A stretch of 7,088 bases of DNA from Candidatus Tepidiaquacellales bacterium UBA6667 (GTDB lineage: Bacteria; Bacteroidota; Ignavibacteria; Tepidaquicellales; Tepidaquicellaceae): contig DKKL01000040.1 of assembly GCA_002455255.1 (NCBI GenBank), positions 18,232-25,319 on the forward strand, given 5' to 3'. The position numbers and the translations under genes were made by a program. Shown here piece after piece: positions 1-6,721 of the stretch. Every line of letters starts with the position of its first letter. Within the stretch, counting starts at the first letter, position 1. The notes below the pieces were generated by a model. It had not been told where the DNA came from. It saw only the letters and a program-made list of their open reading frames with translations, and did not search any database.

Positions 1-216
1 CATTGACCCATCTGTATTTCTTAAGTTTAACGACCCACCAACGATTTTAAATCTTGAATATGGTCCCATTCCGGGAAGTAAACTTGAATTTGCAAAATGA
101 ATACTCCCACCTTGAGTTATGTTTCTTGATACAAATATTAATTTTTCATTTAATTGCCCGAGAATAGGTGAATTAAATGAAAAAATTATCAGTATAACTA
201 TAACAAATCTTTGCAT
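1..216 (-). CDS. Exported protein, N-terminal part only; probable PD40/TolB-like beta-propeller protein
   Basis: The first 72 codons are present; the rest lies beyond the left edge. The ATG at 216-214 is the only Met start available, because an in-frame TAA lies at 231-229. The first 20 residues (MQRFVIVILIIFSFNSPILG, then Q) form a short signal peptide with one Arg and a hydrophobic core; no lipobox Cys is seen, so cleavage before Q21 by signal peptidase I is expected. The mature part begins with a LIFVSRNI segment and continues with GSIHF, LPGMGPYSRF and NLRNTDGS. From memory, this order (FVSR, PG-GP-SRF, then a strand ending in DGS) resembles the N-terminus of large secreted proteins with PD40/TolB-type WD-like repeats, but too little is present to prove it. 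It is divergent from the secreted protein at 384. Whether it also ends in a T9SS sorting domain cannot be seen. Reading frame and export are well supported; the family is tentative. Confidence 0.6.
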   Translation of the reverse strand, partial: MQRFVIVILIIFSFNSPILGQLNEKLIFVSRNITQGGSIHFANSSLLPGMGPYSRFKIVGGSLNLRNTDGSM

Positions 217-383
217 TTCGGAAATTATTTAATATTTTTGAATTTTTCAGTATAATATTTATTATTTTGTTGTCATAGAAAATACGACAGAATGTATAGA
301 TATTTTTCATTGATAATTTTCAATTAATTAATTAAGTTCCTTTACTTCTTAAATTAATTTGTATAAATCTAACTTAAATATAA
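217..383. promoter_or_regulatory. Divergent intergenic region between two exported-protein genes
   Basis: This 167-bp, very AT-rich gap separates two divergently transcribed genes, so it should carry both promoters. The best match to the Bacteroidota sigma -7 box (TAnnTTTG) on the plus strand is TTAATTTG at 354-361, with one mismatch and no convincing -33 TTG at the usual distance; it would give a leader of roughly 15 nt before the ATG at 384. No Shine-Dalgarno sequence precedes either start, as is usual in Bacteroidota. The AATTAATTAATTA stretch near 322-334 is most simply base composition. No riboswitch-like structure is apparent. Confidence 0.3.
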
Positions 384-2549
384 ATGGGATCTCTCAAGAA
401 ATTCTACTACTTCATTTTTTCATTTGTTCTCCTCACTACTGCTGCTTATTCTCAGGGATTAAACAGCGTATCTACACCTGACGGTATTATCATTTTTGCT
501 GCCGGTGACAATGGTTTAATTTTAAAATCTACTAATGCCGGTGATAACTGGATGGAATATAATTTAGGTGCTGATAATTATAAATCAGTTTCTACTTTTG
601 GTGATGATGTTTGGTTTGCCGGAACTAACGGTAAAGTTACTAAAACTTTAAAAAATTCTTCTCCTTTTAGTTTTTTTCAGGTTCCTACTGCTAATAATCT
701 AAACTCTGTTAATTTTATCAGTAATTCTGTAGGGTTTGTTTGCGGTAATAGTGGAGCTGTTTATAAAACTGTTAATGGTGGAGCTAATTGGACTTTGGCT
801 AATACAGGTCTTCCTACTGTAAATTGGAAATCAATTTCATTTAGAGATGCAAATAATGGTATTGTAGCTGGTGATAATGGAAATGTTTATATAACAACTA
901 ATGGGGGAACTTCTTGGACTTCTCAAACTACAGGTATTTCAAGAAATTTATTAAAAGCAAAAGCATTCTCAAACGGTTATGCTGTCTCCGGTGAATGGGG
1001 TTCTTTAGCTGTTTATAATGGCTCTTCTTGGACTTCAGTAAATACAAGAACTGTTTCTGATATTAGAGGTATCACCGGTTCTTCTTTAACTGATATTCAT
1101 ATCTGTGGTGGTGGTGGTTTTATTAGAAATAATTCAAATAACGATGCAAGATTTTATACTTTCGAAATAAATCCGATGCAGGCAAATCTTTCCGATATTC
1201 AATATTATAATGCTTCAATCGGATTTGCAGTAAATAATCAAAATAAAGCTGTTATTAGAACTACAAATGGTGGAACTTCTTGGACTTTAACAGGAGGTAC
1301 AACGGTATCACGTAATTGGCAAAATAAATTAACTGCTAATAATGGTATCGGAAACACTTTAGTAAAACATAGCAGAAACAGAGATGCTATGTATGTAACT
1401 TACGGAAGTAATATTTATGTTTCTTGGAACAGAGGTGATAATTGGTCACAAATTGCTACTTGGGGTTCTGCCGGCTCAAGAGCTCATTCTTTTTATGTTA
1501 ATCCTTTAGATACTAATATTATGATGGCTGCCGTTGTATCTTCACCTGACAAAATTATAAGATCAACAAATCACGGGCTTACTTGGACAACAATTTTATC
1601 TCAGAATTTCAGTAACTATGGACAACCTTTGGAACAAGATCAGAATAATCCTAATAATTATTATTTCGCACCTGATAACGGTGGATTTTGGAAATCTTCA
1701 AATGCAGGAGCTAACTTCACTGAAATAAGTGGTAACTATCCTTTCAGAAGTCCTTGCGATGTTCTTGTTATGTGGGACAGTTCCAATGTAATTTTTGTTG
1801 GTGACGGTGTTACGGGGTCAGGACAAGCAAAAATTTTCAGGTCTTCTAATGGTGGTGTTAACTGGACTGATATAAGAACAGTTTCAGCGAGTGAAACTCC
1901 TTCTATGTGTAATACTGTTTTTGATTTAAGTAAAATTTTTGTAACTGAATGGTCCGGATCAACTGTTTATAGATCAACTAACTTCGGATATTCATTTGAA
2001 AATAATCATTCAACAGGTTTTAGTGGATGGGCTTCAGATATTGCTCATGATGATCCAAATATGATTTATATTGGAAACTATGGACCTGCTTCTGCTTTCT
2101 CTTTAGATAATGCTGCTACTTGGATTACCGGTGTATCCGGTATGTCAAATTCCGGTGCCGGTGTTATGGTTGCTGAAAAAAACTGGATTATCTCTCAGCA
2201 GACTTCTAACTTATTCAAAATGAATATAACTTATACGACTCCTACCGTATTACTTAATATTGTAGAAGTCTTACCGGGTGTTCCTGAAAAATTTGAACTT
2301 GCTCAGAATTATCCAAATCCATTTAACCCTGTAACTAATATTAAATTTGATATTCCTGCTTCAGGTAATGTTTCTCTTAAAGTATTTGATATTTCAGGTA
2401 AAGAAGTTTCTACTTTAATTAATGAAGTAAAACCTGCAGGTTATTATGAGGTTTCTTTCAATGCTTCTAATCTTTCTTCCGGTGTTTATTTCTATAGATT
2501 AGAAACCGGTAGTTTTAATCTAACTCGAAAAATGTTACTCATTAAATAA
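384..2549 (+). CDS. Secreted Asp-box (BNR/Ycf48-like) beta-propeller protein with T9SS type A sorting domain, copy 1
   Basis: This 721-residue protein is predicted to be exported by Sec and then carried across the outer membrane by the type IX system. The start is firm: an in-frame TAA (381-383) directly precedes the ATG. Residues 1-23 are a signal peptide (KK, then YYFIFSFVLL, cleavage near AYS/Q). Ten Asp-box-type motifs (S/T-x-N/D-x-G-x-x-W/F) start at residues 49, 129, 171, 293, 347, 394, 438, 487, 531 and, degenerate, 573; they mark beta-propeller blades as in sialidase/BNR, Ycf48-like and VPS10-type proteins. The array probably makes two propellers, about 25-330 and 330-620 (inference). 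The C-terminus, about 636-721, is a T9SS type A sorting domain with QNYPNPFNP at 641 and the usual SSGVYFYRL and KMLLIK endings. No catalytic residues of a known enzyme are recognisable, so ligand binding or a structural surface role is as likely as hydrolysis. The next gene is its paralogue, 74 bp downstream. Confidence 0.88.
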   Translation: MGSLKKFYYFIFSFVLLTTAAYSQGLNSVSTPDGIIIFAAGDNGLILKSTNAGDNWMEYNLGADNYKSVSTFGDDVWFAGTNGKVTKTLKNSSPFSFFQVPTANNLNSVNFISNSVGFVCGNSGAVYKTVNGGANWTLANTGLPTVNWKSISFRDANNGIVAGDNGNVYITTNGGTSWTSQTTGISRNLLKAKAFSNGYAVSGEWGSLAVYNGSSWTSVNTRTVSDIRGITGSSLTDIHICGGGGFIRNNSNNDARFYTFEINPMQANLSDIQYYNASIGFAVNNQNKAVIRTTNGGTSWTLTGGTTVSRNWQNKLTANNGIGNTLVKHSRNRDAMYVTYGSNIYVSWNRGDNWSQIATWGSAGSRAHSFYVNPLDTNIMMAAVVSSPDKIIRSTNHGLTWTTILSQNFSNYGQPLEQDQNNPNNYYFAPDNGGFWKSSNAGANFTEISGNYPFRSPCDVLVMWDSSNVIFVGDGVTGSGQAKIFRSSNGGVNWTDIRTVSASETPSMCNTVFDLSKIFVTEWSGSTVYRSTNFGYSFENNHSTGFSGWASDIAHDDPNMIYIGNYGPASAFSLDNAATWITGVSGMSNSGAGVMVAEKNWIISQQTSNLFKMNITYTTPTVLLNIVEVLPGVPEKFELAQNYPNPFNPVTNIKFDIPASGNVSLKVFDISGKEVSTLINEVKPAGYYEVSFNASNLSSGVYFYRLETGSFNLTRKMLLIK
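1101..1133 (+). repeat. 33-nt block identical to one in the downstream paralogue, copy 1
   Basis: This stretch matches positions 3332-3364 base for base. It encodes ICGGGGFIRNN (residues 240-250), including four consecutive GGT glycine codons. The surrounding sequence of the two genes differs at many third positions, so this is the longest exact match I noticed between the paralogues by eye. Confidence 0.8.
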
Positions 2550-2562
2550 TATTTAATTTATC

Positions 2563-2597
2563 AACCCGGTTGAAAATTTTCAACCGGGTTTTTTTTT
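2563..2597 (+). terminator. Strong intrinsic-terminator-like hairpin between the paralogues
   Basis: Positions 2563-2590 are a perfect 28-bp palindrome (AACCCGGTTGAAAA and its reverse complement). In RNA this gives a GC-rich stem of at least 11 bp (2563-2573 with 2580-2590) around an AAATTT loop, followed directly by nine T residues (2589-2597). It begins 13 nt after the first paralogue's stop codon, as expected for a rho-independent terminator reading rightward. On the minus strand there is no matching T tract, so it is not bidirectional. Only 26 nt separate its T tract from the ATG of the second paralogue. Confidence 0.85.
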
Positions 2598-2623
2598 ACC
2601 ATTATAAACTTTAATTTTTAATT

Positions 2624-4771
2624 ATGAAACAATTTTTAACTGCAATTTTCCTCTTTATAATCTCATCCAATTTATTCTCTCAAGGATTTAATTCCATATC
2701 TACTGTTGATGGTATAAATGTTATTGCTGTTGGCGATAATGGTTTAGTTTTCAGATCATCAAATGGAGGTAATAGCTGGTCTCAAAATACTTATGGTTCA
2801 GAAAGTTTTAAGTCTGTAACCTCAGTTAATGATTATGTTTGGATTTCCGCTACTAATGGAAAATTGTTTAAAACTTTTAAATCAGTTTCACCTATAAATG
2901 AGTTTCAATTAACTACCACTAAAACTATGAATTCCATTTATTTTGTAAATGATCAATTGGGATTTGTTTGTGGAGATGACGGTTTATTATTTAGAACAAC
3001 TGATGGTGGAAATTTCTGGGCAGCTTTTAATTCTGGTATTTCTCTTACAACTGATTTAAAATCTGTGCATTTTAAAGATGCTGACAATGGTGTTGCTGTC
3101 GGTGAAGCTGGTTCTGTTTATATAACTTCAAATTCAGGTGTAACTTGGACAAGTCTTAATTCCGGTACTACGAGAAATTTTTTAAAAGCTAAGTATTTAA
3201 TTGATGGTATTGTTATTTCCGGTGAATGGGGAACTTTGCTTACTAGAGTTGGTGTAAACTGGAATTCAATTCCTGTTAGAAATATAACTGATATTACAGG
3301 TATAACGGGAACAAGTTTAAACAATTTGAGAATCTGTGGTGGTGGTGGTTTTATTAGAAATAATCTGAATGGCAGTACTAATTTTTTCAACTTTGAAAAA
3401 AATCCAATGTTTGCCAATTTAGTTGACATTGTTTATTATAATGAAAATATAGGTTTTGCTGTTAGTAGTTTAAATAAAGCAATTATCAGAACAACTAATG
3501 GTGGTCAAACTTGGAGTTTACCTTCAGGAACTTCTGTATCTATGAATTGGCAATTAAAACTTGCAGCTTCTAATGGTATAGGAAATAATTTATGTCCGCA
3601 TCCAACTAATAGAAATGCTGTATTTGTTGTTTATGGTCTAAATGTTTACAGAAGTTGGAACAGAGGTGATAACTGGACTCAGGTTGCTACTATTACAAGC
3701 GGTTCAAGGGCTCATTCCTTTTATGTAAGCCCTGTTGATACTAATATATGGGTTGCTGCTGTTGCCGGCTCTCCTACTGATGCTGTTATGAGAAGTACTA
3801 ATTACGGTCAGACTTGGACAACTGTTATTGCAAGAAATTTCAGTACTTATGGTCAACCTCTTGAAATGGATCAAAACAATCCTTCTGTTTTCTATTTTGC
3901 TCCTGATGGAAGCTCTACCGGTTTCTTTAAATCAACTGATAACGGTGCCACTTTTAATAATATTAGTATGGGAACAAATCCGTTTACTTCACCTTGTGAC
4001 ATTATAGTTGAATGGGATAATTCTAATATTATGTTTATAGGTGATGATGGTGCCGATATTCATAAAACTACTAATGGTGGAGTAACATGGTTTACTGTAA
4101 AACCGAATTCTTCATCGGAAATACCTTCTATGTGTAATTCAGTTTTTAATACTGATATTTGTTACGCTACTACATGGAGTGGGCAGGATGTATATAAAAC
4201 GGTTAACAAAGGTGATAATTGGAATATTATTAACAATACAGGTTTTTCAGGTTGGGGTTCTGATCTATGTCGTGAAGACCCTGATTATGTAATTACGGGA
4301 TCTTACGGAGCTAATGCTACTTTCACTTCTAACGGTGGAACAAACTGGACTCAGATTTCTACAGGTTTAAGTGGTGTTGGTGCAGGTATGCTCGTTGTTG
4401 ACAGAGGTCTTGCATTAAATATGCAAACTTCAGGTATGTATAAATTAAATATTACTTATTCTGTATTGACTAATATTTCTGAAACGTTTTATTCTACTAA
4501 TATTCCAAGTAGTCTAAATCTTCACCAGAATTTCCCAAATCCTTTTAATCCATCAACAAAAATAAGATTTGATTTACCATTCTCTTCTGATGTAAATTTA
4601 TCTGTTTATGATTATTTAGGAAGAGAAGTCACTCAATTGATAAATGGAATGAAACAAGCAGGAAGTTATGAAATTGATTTTAATGCTTCCAATATGGCTT
4701 CAGGAATATATTTTTATAAATTAAGCACTAACAGTTCTGTCATTACTAAAAAAATGATGTTAGTAAAATAA
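2624..4771 (+). CDS. Secreted Asp-box (BNR/Ycf48-like) beta-propeller protein with T9SS type A sorting domain, copy 2
   Basis: This 715-residue protein is a clear paralogue of the gene before it along its whole length. The start is supported by an in-frame TAA at 2612-2614 and by the signal peptide MKQFLTAIFLFIISSNLFS followed by QGFNSIST, which lines up with QGLNSVST in copy 1. Ten Asp boxes begin at residues 45, 125, 168, 290, 344, 391, 437, 482, 526 and 568, the same order and spacing as copy 1; here the tenth (TSNGGTNW) is intact. Shared blocks include ICGGGGFIRNN, SWNRGDNW, GSRAHSFYV, YGQPLE-DQNNP and PSMCN. The C-terminus, about 630-715, is a T9SS type A sorting domain with QNFPNPFNP at 635 and KKMMLVK at the end, so surface attachment or release through T9SS is predicted. 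It has three Cys (324, 513, 549) that copy 1 lacks. No enzyme signature is recognisable, so the role is unknown beyond a secreted beta-propeller. Expression may depend on read-through of the hairpin at 2563-2597. Confidence 0.88.
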   Translation: MKQFLTAIFLFIISSNLFSQGFNSISTVDGINVIAVGDNGLVFRSSNGGNSWSQNTYGSESFKSVTSVNDYVWISATNGKLFKTFKSVSPINEFQLTTTKTMNSIYFVNDQLGFVCGDDGLLFRTTDGGNFWAAFNSGISLTTDLKSVHFKDADNGVAVGEAGSVYITSNSGVTWTSLNSGTTRNFLKAKYLIDGIVISGEWGTLLTRVGVNWNSIPVRNITDITGITGTSLNNLRICGGGGFIRNNLNGSTNFFNFEKNPMFANLVDIVYYNENIGFAVSSLNKAIIRTTNGGQTWSLPSGTSVSMNWQLKLAASNGIGNNLCPHPTNRNAVFVVYGLNVYRSWNRGDNWTQVATITSGSRAHSFYVSPVDTNIWVAAVAGSPTDAVMRSTNYGQTWTTVIARNFSTYGQPLEMDQNNPSVFYFAPDGSSTGFFKSTDNGATFNNISMGTNPFTSPCDIIVEWDNSNIMFIGDDGADIHKTTNGGVTWFTVKPNSSSEIPSMCNSVFNTDICYATTWSGQDVYKTVNKGDNWNIINNTGFSGWGSDLCREDPDYVITGSYGANATFTSNGGTNWTQISTGLSGVGAGMLVVDRGLALNMQTSGMYKLNITYSVLTNISETFYSTNIPSSLNLHQNFPNPFNPSTKIRFDLPFSSDVNLSVYDYLGREVTQLINGMKQAGSYEIDFNASNMASGIYFYKLSTNSSVITKKMMLVK
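3332..3364 (+). repeat. 33-nt block identical to one in the upstream paralogue, copy 2
   Basis: This stretch is identical to 1101-1133 and encodes ICGGGGFIRNN (residues 237-247). The reading frame is the same in both genes, so it is a conserved segment of the duplicated gene and not a mobile repeat. Confidence 0.8.
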
Positions 4772-4783
4772 TTTTTTAATAAT

Positions 4784-4808
4784 AAGGAGCAGATTCTATC
4801 TGCTCCTT
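4784..4808. terminator. Hairpin between convergent genes, probable weak terminator
   Basis: AAGGAGCAGA (4784-4793) pairs exactly with TCTGCTCCTT (4799-4808), and one more pair can close a 3-nt loop. It starts 12 nt after the stop of the rightward propeller gene and lies about 50 nt beyond the stop of the leftward transporter gene, so it could serve both. The T tract is poor on both strands (TTTCC rightward, TATTATT leftward), so termination may be inefficient or factor-assisted. Confidence 0.55.
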
Positions 4809-4858
4809 TCCTCCCAAAAGTTGATTTTATCCTTGAAAAAATTTTTTATTTATCATTA

Positions 4859-6511
4859 TTAATAATTCAATATTTCTTTAGCTCTTGAAATTGCTTCATT
4901 AATATCTCCACAAATATTATTTCTCCCGATTTTATCTATTAAACCTGATTTTTCAGCGGCTATTAATGGTTGTGTATGTATTCCTGATAGTATCAATACT
5001 GAACCATTTTTCTTACAATCCTCATAAAAATCTTCAATTGTATTTATTCCTGTAGCATCTATAGCCGGTACATTTCTTAATCTCATAATCATAACTTTTA
5101 TATCTTCATTTACTATCCTTGAAGCTTCTTTAAACTTACTAGCAGCCCCAAAAAAGAATGGTCCGTTTACTTCATATATTATAATTCCTTTTGGTATATT
5201 TTTATCAAAATTAATATTTTCAAAACTTTCCGTTTCTCCCTCTTCAAATTCTCTCTTGATAATTCCTACATTTGTAACCTTTGCCATTCTGTTCATAAAT
5301 AAAAAAGCTGAGAGTACCATTCCTACTTCTATTGCTATTGTCAAATCAAAAATTACCGTTAAACTAAAAGTTGTAATTAACACTGTTACATCACTTTTCG
5401 GCATTTTTAGCTGTGCTTTAAATTCTCTCCATTCTGACATATTATAAGCGACTATTACAAGTATTGAAGCAAGCACACATAAAGGAATCATTCCGGCATA
5501 TTGACCGAAAAATAGCATTATAAGTAAAAGTGTAAAAGATTGAACAATTCCTGCGACCGGTGTTCTGCCTCCATTTTTTATATTTGTAACAGTTCGTGCA
5601 ATTGCACCTGTTGCCGGAATTCCACCAAATATTGGAGTAACGATATTAGCTGCACCGTTGGCAATTAATTCCATATTTGAACGATGTTTTCCTCCTATCA
5701 TACCGTCTGCAACAACAGCTGATAATAATGTCTCTATTCCGGCTAATATTGCTATTGTGAATGATGGACCAATTAAACCATAAATTTTTGCATAAGTTAT
5801 TTCCGGAAATGATGGGGTAGGGAAAGTATTAGAAATTTCTCCAAATTTTGAACTGATAGTTTCAACATTTAATTGAAATAAATTTGCTATCATCGTTCCT
5901 ATTATAAGTGCAATAATTGTTGATGGAATTTTTTTAGTTATTTTTGGAAAAATTGAGATAATTAATATACTCACTGAAGACAATAATACTGTAGCAGGAT
6001 CAAATGTTAAAATGTTTTCAAAATATACAGGAACTTTTTCTAAAAATTCTGAAGGTAACTCAGATATTTTTAATCCTAATAAATCTTTTAGCTGTGTAAA
6101 AAAAATTATAACTGCAATTCCCGATGTAAAACCGGTTATTATAGGAAGTGGTATAAATTTTATTAATGTTCCTAATTTTAAAAAACCCATAATTATCAAA
6201 ATTATCCCTGACATTATGGTTGCAATCATTAATCCATCTAATCCGTAATTTTGAACAATACCAAATACTATTACTATAAAAGCACCAGTCGGACCTCCTA
6301 TCTGAACTCTGCTTCCTCCTAAAGTTGAAATAATAAATCCGGCTAATATTGCCGTTATTATTCCTTTTTCAGGAGAAACTCCTGATGCAATTCCAAATGC
6401 TATAGCTAAAGGTAATGCAACAATTCCAACTATTACTCCCGAAATAGTATCTTTATATAACTGGTCTTTATTGTATGTTTTTAATGTCGTGAAAAATTTT
6501 GGTACGAGCAA
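4859..6511 (-). CDS. SulP-family inorganic anion transporter with C-terminal STAS domain
   Basis: This 550-residue inner-membrane carrier belongs to the SulP/SLC26 family, whose members move sulfate, bicarbonate, chloride or C4-dicarboxylates; the substrate cannot be told from sequence. The length is normal. Residues about 20-405 form the 12-14 helix core: the first helix has GVIVGIVALPLAIAFGIASG, followed by GGSRVQIGGPTGAF (65-78), where the family binds its anion, then ETLLSAVVADGMIGGKHRSN (260-279) and FGGIPATGAIARTVTNIKNG (295-314). A cytoplasmic STAS domain spans about 440-547, with VPAIDATGI (481-489) matching the conserved loop that in anti-sigma-factor antagonists carries the phosphorylated Ser/Thr; here the position is Thr487. 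The start is TTG at 6511-6509: no ATG lies between it and the in-frame stop upstream (about 70 nt), and the next internal Met is residue 96, inside the membrane core. The LVPKFFTTLK N-terminus fits relatives that begin shortly before the first helix. It is convergent with the propeller gene and divergent from gcvP. Confidence 0.93.
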   Translation of the reverse strand: MLVPKFFTTLKTYNKDQLYKDTISGVIVGIVALPLAIAFGIASGVSPEKGIITAILAGFIISTLGGSRVQIGGPTGAFIVIVFGIVQNYGLDGLMIATIMSGIILIIMGFLKLGTLIKFIPLPIITGFTSGIAVIIFFTQLKDLLGLKISELPSEFLEKVPVYFENILTFDPATVLLSSVSILIISIFPKITKKIPSTIIALIIGTMIANLFQLNVETISSKFGEISNTFPTPSFPEITYAKIYGLIGPSFTIAILAGIETLLSAVVADGMIGGKHRSNMELIANGAANIVTPIFGGIPATGAIARTVTNIKNGGRTPVAGIVQSFTLLLIMLFFGQYAGMIPLCVLASILVIVAYNMSEWREFKAQLKMPKSDVTVLITTFSLTVIFDLTIAIEVGMVLSAFLFMNRMAKVTNVGIIKREFEEGETESFENINFDKNIPKGIIIYEVNGPFFFGAASKFKEASRIVNEDIKVMIMRLRNVPAIDATGINTIEDFYEDCKKNGSVLILSGIHTQPLIAAEKSGLIDKIGRNNICGDINEAISRAKEILNY

Positions 6512-6721
6512 TTTAGAAGTGAAAATTAATATTATTGTAATATTACAAAATACATTAATTAATTTTTTAGTTAAATATTAAAAAATTTTAGTAATTTTAA
6601 AATTGTATAAATTAAACTTGAATAAAATTTACTAAATTCTTTTACTATTGCTTTTTTTTGGAATTTAATCGGCAATTTTTTAGTTGTATATTGCGTATTA
6701 ATCGATTTATAAAACATTTAA
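6512..6721. promoter_or_regulatory. Divergent intergenic region between the SulP gene and gcvP
   Basis: This 210-bp, extremely AT-rich gap must hold the start signals for both genes. On the minus strand TATTTTG (6552-6546) and on the plus strand TATATTG (6687-6693) loosely resemble the Bacteroidota -7 box, each one base short of TAnnTTTG and without a clear -33 partner; they would give leaders of about 28 and 22 nt. No Shine-Dalgarno sequence precedes either start. I see no glycine riboswitch before gcvP, no convincing hairpin and no small gene. Confidence 0.3.

Noticed and set aside
3118..3429. 103-codon open frame on the minus strand inside the second propeller gene
   Set aside because: It lies wholly antisense to a well-supported gene, has no recognisable domain or start signal, and its Pro/Phe/Leu-rich composition is what the complement of AAT/GGT-rich coding sequence gives.
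384..4771. Repeated NGG-W encoding segments as a possible DNA repeat array or CRISPR
   Set aside because: The repeats exist at protein level only (Asp boxes), with variable spacing and diverged nucleotide sequence.
4834..4852. AAAAAATTTTTT palindrome downstream of the SulP stop
   Set aside because: A pure A/T palindrome in a very AT-rich gap makes a weak stem and is expected by composition; the GC-rich hairpin at 4784-4808 is the better terminator candidate.
5256..5447. 63-codon plus-strand open frame opposite the SulP gene
   Set aside because: It is antisense to conserved membrane-helix coding sequence; the apparent hydrophobic peptide is a shadow of that sequence.
6012..6248. 78-codon plus-strand open frame opposite the SulP gene
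   Set aside because: Same reason: it is antisense to conserved transporter codons, with no initiation signal and no known domain.
6512..6721. Possible glycine riboswitch before gcvP
   Set aside because: The leader is almost all A/T, lacks the GC-rich conserved cores of that riboswitch, and shows only a 5-bp GCAAT/ATTGC pairing that is probably chance.
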